Source: Paenibacillus sp. TCA20
GTDB lineage: Bacteria > Bacillota > Bacilli > Paenibacillales > Paenibacillaceae
DNA: 64,000 nt
Direction: 5' to 3'
Assembly (NCBI RefSeq): GCF_000732325.1
Contig: NZ_BBIW01000003.1
Span: 310,001 to 374,000, forward strand
Shown: piece by piece, positions 46,509 through 56,130 of the stretch
How the letters are laid out: each line of letters opens with the position of its first letter
Numbering within the stretch: the first letter of the stretch is position 1
Notes under the pieces: model-generated
What the model was told of the DNA's origin: nothing
Seen by the model: the letters and a program-made list of their open reading frames with translations, nothing else
Database searches by the model: none
Translations under genes and position numbers: made by a program

Positions 46509-47312
46509 TTGGAAATATTAACGAGTGAATTTTTTCAGCGGGCGCTGGCTGGCGGGATACTGATCGGTATCACAGCCCCGCTGATTGGTTTGTTTCTTGT
46601 GCTTCGCAGATTATCGATGATCGGGGACACCTTGTCGCATGTAACCATTGCGGGGGTGGCCCTTGGCTTTTTGCTGGGGGTATATCCGATTGCGGTTGGA
46701 CTTGTCTTTGCGGTCTTAGCCTCATTTGCCATAGAGAAGCTGCGTAAAGCCTACAAGAGTTATGCTGAATTATCGATCGCCATTATTATGTCCGGGGGAG
46801 TAGCGCTGGCTTCTTTATTCTTTACTCTTGGTAAAGGCTATAATGGGGACGTAATGAGTTATTTGTTTGGTAGTATATATACATTGGATATGACGGATTT
46901 GACGGTTGTTGGAATCGTAACGGTTATTGTTATTGCTGTAGTGTCTATTTTTCATAAGGAGTTCTTCCTTCTAAGCTTTGAGGAGGATGCCGCTGCCGTT
47001 ACCGGACTTCCTACAAAATTGTTGAACATGCTGCTTACCGTGATGACAGCACTGGTAATCAGTACAGCTATTAAGATCGTCGGAGCGCTGCTTGTCTCGG
47101 CACTGCTGACCATACCGGTTGCCGTCAGTCTCTTGATTGCGAGAAGCTTCAGATCTTCCATTATATTATCTGTCATTATTTCGGAAATTGCCGTTATTGC
47201 AGGACTTATCATTGCAGGGGTATGGAATCTCGCTCCTGGAGCAACGATTGTTCTCTTGCTTATTGCGATGCTTATTGTCATTATGCTTGGTAAAAAAGGA
47301 ATTCGGGCTTAA
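46509..47312 (+). CDS. znuB: zinc ABC transporter permease
   Basis: A 267-residue integral membrane permease of the ABC-3 family. It starts TTG (46509) with AAGGAG at 46494-46499. Typical parts are ALAGGILIGITAPLIGLFLVLRRLSMIGDTLSHV, with a conserved LRRLSMIGDTLSH motif, and about eight hydrophobic segments. The last segment is followed by KKGIRA. It completes znuACB, so zinc would be imported across the cytoplasmic membrane with energy from ZnuC. Confidence 0.94.
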   Translation: MEILTSEFFQRALAGGILIGITAPLIGLFLVLRRLSMIGDTLSHVTIAGVALGFLLGVYPIAVGLVFAVLASFAIEKLRKAYKSYAELSIAIIMSGGVALASLFFTLGKGYNGDVMSYLFGSIYTLDMTDLTVVGIVTVIVIAVVSIFHKEFFLLSFEEDAAAVTGLPTKLLNMLLTVMTALVISTAIKIVGALLVSALLTIPVAVSLLIARSFRSSIILSVIISEIAVIAGLIIAGVWNLAPGATIVLLLIAMLIVIMLGKKGIRA

Positions 47313-47334
47313 GATATTTATCTTACCCGAATTC
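47300..47334 (+). terminator. hairpin after znuB
   Basis: AATTCGGGCTTAAGAT and ATCTTACCCGAATT form a long stem with one bulge, and the znuB stop is inside it. The T-run is weak (CTTTC), so the function as terminator is moderately certain. Confidence 0.65.
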
Positions 47335-47365
47335 TTTCATTCGTTCTTAGGGAGGCGTTATAGTC

Positions 47366-48079
47366 ATGCCTGATGTGAACGTATTATTAGCCTTCTTGGC
47401 AGGGGTTGCTTCCTTCTTATCACCCTGCAGTCTGCCGCTGTATCCGTCCTATCTGTCCTACATAACCGGTTTATCCGTGCAGCAGCTTAAGCACGAGCAG
47501 AATAAGCGCGAGGTCCGTATGCGCACGTTAAGCCATACTCTAGCTTTTATCCTGGGCTTTTCCGTCGTATTCTACACACTCGGACTTGGCGCAGGCATCT
47601 TTGGAGAATTTTTTCACGAATACAAGGACCTCATTCGAATGCTGTCAGCAATACTTATTATGGTCATGGGCTTATTTCTCATTGGGCTCTTTCAGCCGCA
47701 GCTATTGATGAAGGAAAGAAAGCTTGATGTCAAATGGAAGCCGGCTGGCTACCTTGGCTCTTTTATTTTTGGCATTGGCTTTTCTGCTGGCTGGTCTCCT
47801 TGCATCGGACCTATTCTTACCGCAATCATCGCGATTGCAGCAACCGAGCCGGGAACCTGGGTTACGCTTATTACAGGCTATACTATAGGATTCGCACTTC
47901 CCTTTTTCTTGCTGGCATTCTTTGTTGGAACGACGAGATTTATCAGTAAATATTCAGGTGTACTAATGAAGGTCGGGGGTAGTGTTATGGTTCTGATGGG
48001 CATATTGCTCTTTACAGACCGAATGACACAAATTACGATTTGGCTGCAACGAATTACACCGGAATGGATGATATTCTAA
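47366..48079 (+). CDS. ccdA: thiol-disulfide transfer membrane protein CcdA
   Basis: A 237-residue polytopic membrane protein of the DsbD transmembrane/CcdA family. It passes reducing equivalents across the membrane to extracytoplasmic thioredoxins such as ResA or StoA. Two conserved cysteines are seen, in LSPCSLPLYPSYLSY near residue 22 and in GWSPCIGPIL near residue 148, which form the redox pair. Six hydrophobic segments are visible. GGGAGGCG precedes the ATG. A terminator follows. Its partners in cytochrome c or spore cortex assembly are not in this window. Confidence 0.92.
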   Translation: MPDVNVLLAFLAGVASFLSPCSLPLYPSYLSYITGLSVQQLKHEQNKREVRMRTLSHTLAFILGFSVVFYTLGLGAGIFGEFFHEYKDLIRMLSAILIMVMGLFLIGLFQPQLLMKERKLDVKWKPAGYLGSFIFGIGFSAGWSPCIGPILTAIIAIAATEPGTWVTLITGYTIGFALPFFLLAFFVGTTRFISKYSGVLMKVGGSVMVLMGILLFTDRMTQITIWLQRITPEWMIF

Positions 48080-48101
48080 AAAATAGTTTCGTTATGTAAG
48101 C

Positions 48102-48128
48102 CCATCAGTCGCTGACTGATGGTTTTTT
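48102..48128 (+). terminator. terminator after ccdA
   Basis: CCATCAGT and ACTGATGG form a perfect 8-bp stem with a 5-nt loop followed by six T. Confidence 0.9.
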
Positions 48129-48172
48129 CACATTATGCAGATGATTGGCAGTGGCTTTTGTCGAAGGCAAAC

Positions 48173-49243
48173 TTAGGTGAAATATTCAATTTTAGCTTGT
48201 GGAAAAGCATCGAAGATACGTTCCGTAATAAATTCACGGAGTGCCTGCTGCTGATCTTTAGGGTATACATATTTATATTGTCCCCATTTTCCCCATTTGG
48301 TCTCACGTTTCGCTATATCCATTTCCAGCTTGGATTTGGGATAGCGCTGTTCAATCACATTTTTGGCCGTCTTGGTAAAGCGGTGCTGAATCATCTCAAA
48401 AGTCAAATCTTTGGTTGCTTCCTGTGGAAGATTTTCTTTAAGCCTTTCCAGCAGCTCGCTATAGCCCTCTTCCCACCCGTCGTACCAAATGATCGGAGCG
48501 ATAATAAAACCGAGGGGATATCCGGCGTGAGCGATTTTTCCTGCGGCTTCTATACGTTCCTCGAAGCGGGAGGTGGCAGGCTCAAAATTTTTAATTACAT
48601 ATTCAGCATTTACACTAAATCGAATGCGCGTATGGCCGTTATGCTTGATGTTCAGCAGAGGATCTACATGATGATACTTGGTAACGAACCGAAGTCGTCC
48701 AAACTCTTCATCCGCCATAAAGCGAATGAGATCACCGAGGCTCCCAGTAATATGTTCGAGCCCGACAGGGTCAGAAGTACAAGCAGCCTCAAACCGGGTG
48801 ATCTCCGGCTTGCGCTCTTCAATGTAATCCTTCGCTGCATGCAGAATGTCCTCCGTGTTTACATAGACACGAATATAAGGTTTGCTGCCAAGCGTGGTCT
48901 GCAGATAGCAGTAGTGACAGTGTCCCATACATCCTGTAGATATCGGAATCGCATATTCGGCAGAGGGCTTGGACTGATCGAATTTAAGCGTTTTGCGAAG
49001 GCCCACCACGAGCGTTCTTTTGGCTATACGGTATTTCTCCTGATCTGTCTCTCCCGGCAAGTTCGTAATTCGGTTGTGCGAAGTGGTCATACGATATTCA
49101 ATATTATTCGCTTTAACCCATTCCATAATGCGTTTGCCTTTTTCATATTCCAATGCCTGTGGTTCAAAATAAACTAAATCAGGAACAAAGGGAGCTGTTG
49201 GCTTAAGCTTGCGTTTAGGCTTTTCCGGAACGAGTATTGTCAT
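48173..49243 (-). CDS. splB: spore photoproduct lyase
   Basis: Repairs the spore photoproduct (5-thyminyl-5,6-dihydrothymine) in germinating spores by radical SAM chemistry. The 356-residue enzyme has the CxxxCxxC cluster motif in STGCMGHCHYCYLQT near residue 109, and a further conserved Cys in FEAACTSDPVG (near 160), which corresponds to the catalytic hydrogen-donor Cys of B. subtilis SplB. Length agrees with the family (about 342). GGGAGAGGAG precedes the ATG. It supports the identification of a spore-forming host. Confidence 0.95.
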   Translation of the reverse strand: MTILVPEKPKRKLKPTAPFVPDLVYFEPQALEYEKGKRIMEWVKANNIEYRMTTSHNRITNLPGETDQEKYRIAKRTLVVGLRKTLKFDQSKPSAEYAIPISTGCMGHCHYCYLQTTLGSKPYIRVYVNTEDILHAAKDYIEERKPEITRFEAACTSDPVGLEHITGSLGDLIRFMADEEFGRLRFVTKYHHVDPLLNIKHNGHTRIRFSVNAEYVIKNFEPATSRFEERIEAAGKIAHAGYPLGFIIAPIIWYDGWEEGYSELLERLKENLPQEATKDLTFEMIQHRFTKTAKNVIEQRYPKSKLEMDIAKRETKWGKWGQYKYVYPKDQQQALREFITERIFDAFPQAKIEYFT

Positions 49244-49353
49244 GGGCAGTTGGCTCCTCTCCCTGTATTCAATTCTTAGTTATTGTGCCATCAGTTTGCA
49301 CCCATTAAGCGTGGTAAGTTCAGTCATGTAAGAAGTGCTTGTCAGGCTTTAAG

Positions 49354-49370
49354 ACTTGCAAATCGCAAGT
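49354..49370. other. inverted repeat upstream of mntR
   Basis: ACTTGC and GCAAGT are a perfect 6-bp inverted repeat around AAATC. It lies about 80 nt before the mntR start and 110 nt before splB on the other side, so it could be an operator or stem of an RNA element. Confidence 0.4.
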
Positions 49371-49447
49371 GATAACATGTATCATTACAAGAGCAAAGTT
49401 GTGCGATCGATCAGACGCTAGTTCATAAATGAAAAGAGGTAAGGCAA

Positions 49448-49873
49448 ATGCCAACGCCCAGTATGGAAGATTATTTGGAGCGAATTTACAAGTTAATTGA
49501 CGAGAAGGGCTATGCGCGTGTATCCGATATAGCTGAGGGACTGGAAGTCCATCCTTCCTCTGTAACCAAGATGATCCAGAAGCTGGATAAAGATGAATAT
49601 TTAATCTATGAAAAATACCGCGGACTCGTGCTGACGCCAAAAGGCAAAAAGATTGGCAAGCGTCTAATGGACCGTCATGAGCTGCTTGAGGAATTTTTAA
49701 CGATGATTGGCGTTAAGAATGAGAATATCTATACCGATGTTGAAGGAATTGAGCATCATTTGAGCTGGGATTCCATTACTTGCATCGAAACCCTTGTCGA
49801 ATATTTTCGCAGAGACAACACCCGACTAGAGGATTTACAGAATGTTCATAAAGAACTGACCAACGAATCATAG
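49448..49873 (+). CDS. mntR: manganese-responsive transcriptional regulator MntR
   Basis: A 141-residue DtxR/MntR-family metalloregulator. The N-terminal winged helix is [28 protein letters not shown]. The metal-binding core shows Asp, His and Glu ligands near [12 protein letters not shown] and [12 protein letters not shown] (residues about 70-105). The lack of an SH3-like C-terminal domain and the 141-residue length match MntR rather than DtxR. It would repress manganese uptake at high manganese. GAGGTAAGG precedes the ATG. Confidence 0.94.
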   Translation: MPTPSMEDYLERIYKLIDEKGYARVSDIAEGLEVHPSSVTKMIQKLDKDEYLIYEKYRGLVLTPKGKKIGKRLMDRHELLEEFLTMIGVKNENIYTDVEGIEHHLSWDSITCIETLVEYFRRDNTRLEDLQNVHKELTNES

Positions 49874-49878
49874 AAGAG

Positions 49879-49920
49879 CACCGTCCTGATTTATTTGCGG
49901 GACAGGTGTTTTTTCTTTTT
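49879..49920 (+). terminator. terminator after mntR
   Basis: GCACCGTCC and GGGACAGGTG pair with a bulge and a 12-nt loop, then TTTTTT. Confidence 0.7.
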
Positions 49921-50009
49921 ATACGCAACTATCAGAATAGAATCCGCGTCTATATTCATAGGAAATGGTTTATTTTTCTAATACCAAAGCTATGGAGGAC
50001 AAGGGTTGT

Positions 50010-51596
50010 ATGAGGAAATGGAAACAATGCATCGCATTATTGCTAGTCTGTTTGCTGGCATTTCAAGGGGGCTCTGTGACATTCGCAGCCAGTACGGCAG
50101 GAATTACGATTTATTTGGATGGTGAGGAGCTGGAGTCTGACGTTGCGCCTTATATCGTACCCAAAGTCAATGTCACGATGGTGCCGCTTCGTGTAATCAG
50201 TGAAGGCATTGGCGCTTCGGTTAAGTGGAATCAGGCGTCCAAAACCGTTCGGATTCAAGGATTTGGCAACGACCTGTCTTTGACCCAAGGGAAGAGCACG
50301 GCGATTGTGAACGGAAAAACGGTACAGCTGTCCGCGAATGTGACCAACACCAAAAACCGTGTGATGGTGCCGATTCGTTTTGTCAGCGAGCATCTGGGCC
50401 TGATTGTGAAATGGAATCAATCCGCCAAAACGATTCATCTCACCTCTACGAATTTGTGGCCGACAGATCCGGAAATTCCGGTTGTACCTGGAGAACCAGA
50501 GGACAGCGATATGAGAGGCGCATGGATCTCCACCATTAATGGAGACTGGCCGAAATCAGGATCTATGAATAATGTGGAGAAGCAGAAGAGTGATTTCATC
50601 CAGGAGCTTGATAAGCTGGAGTCTATGGGAATCAATGCGGTATTTGTTCAGCTGAGAGGTGCCGCTGACGCGATCTATCCTTCCACACTGGTTCCATGGA
50701 ACAAAGTATTGACTGGCACCCAAGGGGTGGATCCAGGGTATGATCCTGTCAGCTTCATGATCGAGGAAGTACATAAACGGGGGATGGAATTCCATGCCTG
50801 GTTTAATCCTTTCCGCGCGAATACGACGGCAGACATTAGCAAGAATGCAGCCAATCATGTAGTGAATGTACATCCGGATTGGATCGTAACCGCTAAGAAT
50901 CAGATGTACATTAATCCGGGTATCCCAGATGCAAGACAGCATATTATTGATGCCATCATGGAAGTGGTGAATCGTTATGACATCGATGGCGTTCATTTGG
51001 ACGACTATTTCTACCCATCTAATGTCACTTTTAATGATGCAGCTGCCTTCAAAGCGTATAATTACAACAACTATAAAGATATTAATGACTGGCGTGTAGA
51101 TAATATTAACAGGTTCGTTCAGTCACTGGGGGAACAGATACAAGCTGTGAAGCCTGGAGTCGAGTATGGAATTAGTCCATTTGGCGTGTGGAGAAACATC
51201 GCAGATGATCCGACAGGCTCGAATACGAAGGCAGGCGTGACCGCCTATGATGATATGCATGCGGATGTGCGTACTTGGATTCAGAAAGAGTGGATTGATT
51301 ATGTTGCACCGCAGATTTATTGGAGCATGTCACTCCAAGCGGCAAGATACGATATTCTGGTTGACTGGTGGGTCGATGAGGTGTCAGGGACCGATGTGGA
51401 TCTGTATATAGGTCACTCACCTTACAAGCTGGGAACATCCGAAGCGGGCTGGCACACCGCAAATGAAATCATTAATCAGCTCAAATATAATGAGCAGTAT
51501 GAAGAAGTTGATGGCGACATCTACTTTAGTGCACAATACCTGACCAAGAATCCTCTTGGCTTGATCGGTTTACTGCAAAACTATTACGGAAAATGA
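50010..51596 (+). CDS. secreted GHL10-type glycosidase with copper-amine-oxidase N-domain
   Basis: A 528-residue secreted protein. Residues 1-28 are a signal peptide (CIALLLVCLLAFQGGSVTFA). Residues 35-150 hold a copper-amine-oxidase N-terminal-like domain (ISEGIGASVKWNQASKTVRIQG, and the repeat SEHLGLIVKWNQSAKTIHL). A GHL10 catalytic domain follows (DMRGAWISTINGDWPKSG, INAVFVQLRGAADAIYPSTL, MEFHAWFNPFRAN and VHLDDYFYP with candidate acidic residues). Related proteins act on bacterial envelope or polysaccharide substrates. The substrate is not known. ATG at 50010 has GGAGG nearby. Confidence 0.87.
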   Translation: MRKWKQCIALLLVCLLAFQGGSVTFAASTAGITIYLDGEELESDVAPYIVPKVNVTMVPLRVISEGIGASVKWNQASKTVRIQGFGNDLSLTQGKSTAIVNGKTVQLSANVTNTKNRVMVPIRFVSEHLGLIVKWNQSAKTIHLTSTNLWPTDPEIPVVPGEPEDSDMRGAWISTINGDWPKSGSMNNVEKQKSDFIQELDKLESMGINAVFVQLRGAADAIYPSTLVPWNKVLTGTQGVDPGYDPVSFMIEEVHKRGMEFHAWFNPFRANTTADISKNAANHVVNVHPDWIVTAKNQMYINPGIPDARQHIIDAIMEVVNRYDIDGVHLDDYFYPSNVTFNDAAAFKAYNYNNYKDINDWRVDNINRFVQSLGEQIQAVKPGVEYGISPFGVWRNIADDPTGSNTKAGVTAYDDMHADVRTWIQKEWIDYVAPQIYWSMSLQAARYDILVDWWVDEVSGTDVDLYIGHSPYKLGTSEAGWHTANEIINQLKYNEQYEEVDGDIYFSAQYLTKNPLGLIGLLQNYYGK

Positions 51597-51648
51597 AATG
51601 ACTTTTCTAGAATATTAAAGGCTTCATAAACTGCTGATCTACAACATA

Positions 51649-51690
51649 AAAAGTCCTTTGACCTTTAGCAGGTCAAAGGACTTTTGCTTT
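51649..51690. terminator. bidirectional terminator between GHL10 and yqhP-like genes
   Basis: AAAAGTCCTTTGACCT and AGGTCAAAGGACTTTT form a perfect 16-bp stem with a 5-nt loop. It has A/T-rich ends on both sides and serves two convergent genes. Confidence 0.92.
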
Positions 51691-51692
51691 TG

Positions 51693-52022
51693 CTAATGAT
51701 ATTTAGGAAGCTCATCGTCATTTTTGCTTTTCTTCTGTCCTTCAATGACATGAAAAGGGTAGCTCTTGCGCTTATTCATTGTCTGTCCGGGTTTATGTCC
51801 TGACTTACTCCGTTCGAGCTTCGCCATCGTTGCTTTGGAAGGCTTCACTTTAGGGTGTCTGCCGGTCAATGCCCGAGGGGGACGCTTATAGAACCAGAAG
51901 ATGAGTCCTCCCAGGATCAGGGGGAAGATTAGTTCACTCCATAAACCAGATCGAATAATATCATATAAGCCGAAGACCGCCAATATCATGATGATCCAAA
52001 AAGCTACTGCATGCTTAACCAT
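51693..52022 (-). CDS. YqhP/SA1360-like small membrane protein
   Basis: A 109-residue protein with two hydrophobic segments (FWIIMILAVFGLYDII and LIFPLILGGLIFWFY) and a long basic C-terminal tail. In B. subtilis, yqhP stands next to yqhQ in the same order as here. That conserved position, rather than a diagnostic motif, is the basis for the assignment. Its function is unknown. AAAGGATGAGG upstream overlaps the yqhQ stop, so both are on one minus-strand transcript, with yqhQ upstream. Confidence 0.65.
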   Translation of the reverse strand: MVKHAVAFWIIMILAVFGLYDIIRSGLWSELIFPLILGGLIFWFYKRPPRALTGRHPKVKPSKATMAKLERSKSGHKPGQTMNKRKSYPFHVIEGQKKSKNDDELPKYH

Positions 52023-52031
52023 GTCAGATCC

Positions 52032-53036
52032 TCATCCTTTCACAGGATCAAGATTACCGCTAGTTACACTGAACGTTGCGGGTGATTTTTCAAATTCCGC
52101 ATCAAGCTCACGCATACGGTTAAAGGAGGCAATCGATACCTCAACCTGCTCGTTCGTTGGTTCTTTGGTTGTAAGAAGCTGAAGCCACAGGCCCGGATAA
52201 CCAAGGAAGCGAAGAACCGGTATGTCTCTTACTGCGTTTGTAAACTTTAATACTTCAAATGAAACACCGAGTACGATCGGCAAGAGCATGAGCCGCTGTC
52301 CTACACGCTCCCATACATTATCGTAAGGAAACGGGATCGAGAATACAGAATAGACAAGCACCCCGACAATGACACTGAGCACCAGGAAGCTGCTTCCGCA
52401 TCTGTAATGGAGACGGCTGAATTTCTGTACACTCTCCGGAGTGAGCTCAGCTCCAGCTTCATAAGCACTTATTACCTTATGCTCTGCACCATGATATTGA
52501 AACAATCGCTTGATGGTTGGTGTCATGGATAAGAAGTACAGGTAAGCAAAGACAAGCAGGATCTTAATAATTCCTTCAATGAAAGTATGACCGAACTGGC
52601 TGATCGACAGGCTGCCGAATAGAAATTCCTCTATGAATACCGGAACCGCCGTCAACACCACTTTACCAAATACAAAGGATAGGATACCTACGGCAGCAAC
52701 GCCGATAATCATCGACAGACTCCAGCCAGAATCTTCATCCTCTTGATTCTTCGCACGTTCTTCCGGTGTCAGCTCGTCGTCAGCATATGCATCTGCCGAG
52801 TAATTTAAATGCTTCGTTCCCTTGGCGCTGGAGTCAATGAGACTGACAATCCCGCGCAGAAAAGGGACCTTACGCAATTTGGTAACCCAGGATTTGTCCT
52901 GCTTAGGCACTTCAAGAAAAGTGATTTCTTGGTTTTTGCGACGTACTGCAGTGACATTCACATGCTTCCCGCCGAACATGACCCCTTCAATTACGGCTTG
53001 ACCGCCATAAGCCACTCTTTTTGATTCTTGAGGCAA
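52032..53036 (-). CDS. yqhQ: YqhQ, DUF1385 membrane protein
   Basis: A DUF1385 (YqhQ) family membrane protein of about 335 residues, with the N-terminal VAYGGQAVIEGVMFGGKHV and conserved QYHGAEHKVISAYEAGAELT, followed by several hydrophobic segments. Function is unknown. It is conserved in the aroQ-efp neighbourhood of Bacillales. The start is uncertain: TTG at 53036 has GGAAGG nine bases upstream, while GTG at 53045 is adjacent to the same sequence without spacing. The 287-nt gap to yqhR on the other strand contains no clear gene. Confidence 0.9.
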   Translation of the reverse strand: MPQESKRVAYGGQAVIEGVMFGGKHVNVTAVRRKNQEITFLEVPKQDKSWVTKLRKVPFLRGIVSLIDSSAKGTKHLNYSADAYADDELTPEERAKNQEDEDSGWSLSMIIGVAAVGILSFVFGKVVLTAVPVFIEEFLFGSLSISQFGHTFIEGIIKILLVFAYLYFLSMTPTIKRLFQYHGAEHKVISAYEAGAELTPESVQKFSRLHYRCGSSFLVLSVIVGVLVYSVFSIPFPYDNVWERVGQRLMLLPIVLGVSFEVLKFTNAVRDIPVLRFLGYPGLWLQLLTTKEPTNEQVEVSIASFNRMRELDAEFEKSPATFSVTSGNLDPVKG

Positions 53037-53323
53037 AGAACTCACCTTCCTATTCTTAACTTCGATTGTCTACATTGTATCGAATTCCGCCAGCAATTTC
53101 TAGTTCTGACTAGTCTTCAGTAATTTGAACATACTACAAGTTATAACAAGGTTTTACATGAGAGTATGCATAGTGACATTTGCTGCAGCTAGGGCCATTC
53201 ATTGCTTTTGGTTATCAGATGCAAAAGTGTGATCGTGTTTATGTACGAGCTGCAGCCCAAAAAGTTGCGGATCTCTTACTTCCGAGAAGATAAATAAATA
53301 CATAAGCTGCAGGAGGATGAATC

Positions 53324-53812
53324 ATGAGTCACTTAGAACAGCGCAGAGAGATTACTAATAAATTTGTATTTGCGTTGGAAATCGGTTTTTTTGCAGGGTT
53401 GATCTGGGGAGGTATTCAGTGGATATTTTACTACTTTAACTTTACTGTCATACCGATAGGTTTTCTGGCAGAGCCTTTTTTCAAGCATGCTTATATTTAT
53501 AAAATACAGGGACATTTTATCGGGTGGCTGTTTTTCATTGTCTTCTCACTGCTTGCCTCCATTATATATACTTATCTGTTCCGCAAGCTGAAGGGGCCTA
53601 TACCTGGCCTGATCTATGGGATAGTCTGGTGGGTCATTCTCTTTGTATGGATTGGTCCCTGGACAGGGATGATGAAGCCTCTAAACCAGCTGACCTGGGA
53701 TTCCATCTTTAGCGAAGTCTGCTTGTTCCTGCTGTGGGGATTGTTCATCGGTTACAGTATCGCAATGGAGTTTACGGATGAACGTAAAAGAGACACCCAG
53801 ATGGGCTCATAA
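53324..53812 (+). CDS. yqhR: YqhR family membrane protein
   Basis: A 162-residue membrane protein with four hydrophobic segments, beginning MSHLEQRREITNKFVFALEIGFFAGLIWGG. This is the YqhR family, found between yqhQ and aroQ in B. subtilis. The function is unknown. GCAGGAGGATG precedes the ATG. Nothing distinctive is seen in the 278 nt upstream. Confidence 0.88.
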   Translation: MSHLEQRREITNKFVFALEIGFFAGLIWGGIQWIFYYFNFTVIPIGFLAEPFFKHAYIYKIQGHFIGWLFFIVFSLLASIIYTYLFRKLKGPIPGLIYGIVWWVILFVWIGPWTGMMKPLNQLTWDSIFSEVCLFLLWGLFIGYSIAMEFTDERKRDTQMGS

Positions 53813-53945
53813 TAAATTGCTAGCTAATATGTAACTACACCGATCGCTCACCACTTCTGTCTTGATGCAAAAAAGCTTCTCAATCCAATATCCGGTATGG
53901 TAAAATAGCAGATGGTTATTTGCAGGAAAGGTGGTGCGCGAGGAT

Positions 53946-54401
53946 ATGAAACGGATTCTGGTCATGAACGGCCCGAACCTGAATATGCTTGGTGTGCGTG
54001 AGCCTGGTATTTATGGCAAGCAAAGTCTTCAATCCATTGAAGAAATGCTTCGTGCTCAGGCGGAGAAGCTTTCCGTATCCATTACTTTTTATCAATCGAA
54101 TCATGAAGGCGAACTTATCGACCGAATTCATGCTTCCTTGGGGGAAGTTGACGGAATATTGCTTAATGCAGGTGCCTTTACTCACTACAGCTATGCTATT
54201 CGTGACGCTTTGAGCACAGTTAAAATTCCTACCATCGAACTTCATCTGTCTAATATTCATGCGCGGGAGTCTTTCCGGCATACGTCGGTCATTGCAGCGG
54301 TAACGATTGGTCAAATTTCTGGCTTCGGAGCTTACAGCTATGAACATGCTCTAAACGCGATGTATCGCTATTTGGAGACACAAGACGCTTCGATGGATTG
54401 A
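53946..54401 (+). CDS. aroQ: type II 3-dehydroquinate dehydratase
   Basis: Third step of the shikimate pathway, converting 3-dehydroquinate to 3-dehydroshikimate. The 151-residue protein has ILVMNGPNLNMLGVREPGIYG with the catalytic Tyr, NHEGELIDRI, and ELHLSNIHARESFRHTS with the catalytic His and Arg. The ATG at 53946 begins like relatives (KRILVMNGPNLN). The 15-nt extension to a GTG is less likely. AAGGTGG is upstream. papA follows within 31 nt and the gene order matches B. subtilis. Confidence 0.95.
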   Translation: MKRILVMNGPNLNMLGVREPGIYGKQSLQSIEEMLRAQAEKLSVSITFYQSNHEGELIDRIHASLGEVDGILLNAGAFTHYSYAIRDALSTVKIPTIELHLSNIHARESFRHTSVIAAVTIGQISGFGAYSYEHALNAMYRYLETQDASMD

Positions 54402-54432
54402 ATGAACGAGAGCGAAGAAAGAAGGTATAATC

Positions 54433-55503
54433 ATGGGGAACAACCGAGTGTTGAAATTGCGTAAAGCGATGCAGGAGTCTCAGCTGGAAGCGTTCTTGGT
54501 CACCAGTCCTATTAATAGACGATATATGACCGGATTTACGGGTTCAGCCGGATATGTATTGATTACGCTTGAACAAGCCTATTTGCTTACGGATTTCCGT
54601 TACATGACACAAGCTTCTCAGCAGGCAGCAGGTTACACGGTAGTGGAACATGCAGCCAAGCCGATGAGTACGGTTAAAGAGCTCCTGGATAAAGAGGGTA
54701 TCAAGTCTCTTGGATTTGAGCAGGATCTCGTCACTTTCTCTACGTATGGGGTCTATTCAGAGCAATTGAAGCCCGTGTCTCTCGTGCCTGTCAGCGGCCT
54801 GGTGGAGAAGCTGCGGATTTACAAGGATGAGAACGAGATTGCCATAATGCAGCGTGCTGCAGACTTGGCTGACTCAACTTTTTCGCATATCCTGAATGTG
54901 ATCAAGCCGGGAATGACAGAGCGTGAAGTAGATCTGGAAATGGAATTCTTCATGCGCAAAAATGGTGCAGCATCATCTTCGTTCGATACGATCGTAGCTT
55001 CTGGCGAACGTTCAGCAATGCCGCATGGGGTTGCCAGTAACAAAGTGATTGAAACGTCAGACTTTGTTACGTTTGATTTTGGAGCGCTGTATGACGGATA
55101 TTGTTCAGATTTGACGCGGACCATTGCAATCGGCAATCCTGCAGCTAAGCTGCTGGAGATTTATGATATTGTATTGGAAGCCCAATTACATACTTTGGAA
55201 CATATAAAGCCGGGTATGACAGGAAGAGAAGCAGACGCTCTCGCAAGAGATGTGATTACGAAATACGGCTATGGAGACCAGTTTGGCCACAGTACCGGAC
55301 ATGGTCTGGGCATGGAGGTTCATGAATCTCCCAGACTGTCCAAGCTGAGCGATGATATTCTTGAGCCTGGTATGGTCGTTACCGTGGAACCGGGCATTTA
55401 CCTGCCTGGAATCGGCGGTGTACGAATTGAGGATGATGTCGTGATTACAGAATCAGGGATTCGCCTGCTCACGCATTCCAACAAAGAACTTTTGAAGCTG
55501 TAA
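54433..55503 (+). CDS. papA: Xaa-Pro aminopeptidase (YqhT/PapA)
   Basis: A 356-residue metallopeptidase that removes N-terminal residues before proline. The pita-bread domain carries the dinuclear metal ligands: Asp in [10 protein letters not shown], Asp in GYCSDLTRT, His in [16 protein letters not shown], Glu in [11 protein letters not shown] and Glu in GVRIEDD. The N-terminal half is the creatinase-type accessory domain. The gene order aroQ-papA-efp is the same as in B. subtilis, where YqhT is assigned to this family. GAAAGAAGG precedes the ATG. Confidence 0.94.
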   Translation: MGNNRVLKLRKAMQESQLEAFLVTSPINRRYMTGFTGSAGYVLITLEQAYLLTDFRYMTQASQQAAGYTVVEHAAKPMSTVKELLDKEGIKSLGFEQDLVTFSTYGVYSEQLKPVSLVPVSGLVEKLRIYKDENEIAIMQRAADLADSTFSHILNVIKPGMTEREVDLEMEFFMRKNGAASSSFDTIVASGERSAMPHGVASNKVIETSDFVTFDFGALYDGYCSDLTRTIAIGNPAAKLLEIYDIVLEAQLHTLEHIKPGMTGREADALARDVITKYGYGDQFGHSTGHGLGMEVHESPRLSKLSDDILEPGMVVTVEPGIYLPGIGGVRIEDDVVITESGIRLLTHSNKELLKL

Positions 55504-55526
55504 CTATTATTAGGAGGGGTTTTTTA

Positions 55527-56084
55527 GTGATTTCAGTAAACGATTTTAAAACAGGCTTGACAGTAGAGGTTGACGGAGATATCTTTACGGTTCTTGATTT
55601 CCAACACGTTAAACCAGGTAAAGGCGCGGCATTTGTTCGCTCTAAACTCAAAAACCTGCGTAATGGCAACACGGTAGAGAGAACTTTCCGCGCGGGTGAA
55701 ACGATTGGACGCGCTCAAATCGATAACCGCGGTGTATCTTACCTCTATGCAAGCGGTGATGAGCATACCTTCATGGATAACGAAACTTACGATCAATTTA
55801 CATTGACCAGCGATCAGCTCGAGTGGGAACTGAACTTCCTCAAAGAGAACATGAACGTGAACATCATCAGCTACCAAGGAGAGATCCTGGGTATCAACCT
55901 GCCTAACTCTGTAGAGCTGAAGGTTGTTGAAACCGAGCCTGGAATCAAAGGCAATACAGCAACAGGTGCTACCAAAAATGCAAAAGTGGAAACGGGTCTG
56001 AATGTTCAGGTTCCTCTTTTCATTAACGAAGGCGATGTTCTGATCATCGATACTCGCGAAGGTAAATACAACTCCCGCGCGTAA
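55527..56084 (+). CDS. efp: elongation factor P
   Basis: Rescues ribosomes stalled on polyproline stretches. The 185-residue protein has the three beta domains: the KOW-like N-terminal domain with the modification-site loop ([14 protein letters not shown], Lys32 region), the OB-like middle and the C-terminal [19 protein letters not shown] at 55527 follows AGGAGGGG. In Bacillales this gene follows papA. No post-modification enzyme gene is present in the window. Confidence 0.97.
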   Translation: MISVNDFKTGLTVEVDGDIFTVLDFQHVKPGKGAAFVRSKLKNLRNGNTVERTFRAGETIGRAQIDNRGVSYLYASGDEHTFMDNETYDQFTLTSDQLEWELNFLKENMNVNIISYQGEILGINLPNSVELKVVETEPGIKGNTATGATKNAKVETGLNVQVPLFINEGDVLIIDTREGKYNSRA

Positions 56085-56130
56085 TAAATAGACATTTGTA
56101 AGATAATAAATATGTAATATCATGCTGTAC

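Noticed and set aside
48119..49177. Long plus-strand open frame (352 codons) over the splB gene
   Set aside because: It is antisense to a well-supported spore photoproduct lyase with cluster cysteines, and its translation has no family resemblance or ribosome site.
53037..53323. Possible small gene or RNA in the yqhQ-yqhR gap, suggested by three copies of GCTGCAG
   Set aside because: The short repeats are not in a consistent arrangement, and no open frame, terminator or promoter pair was found.
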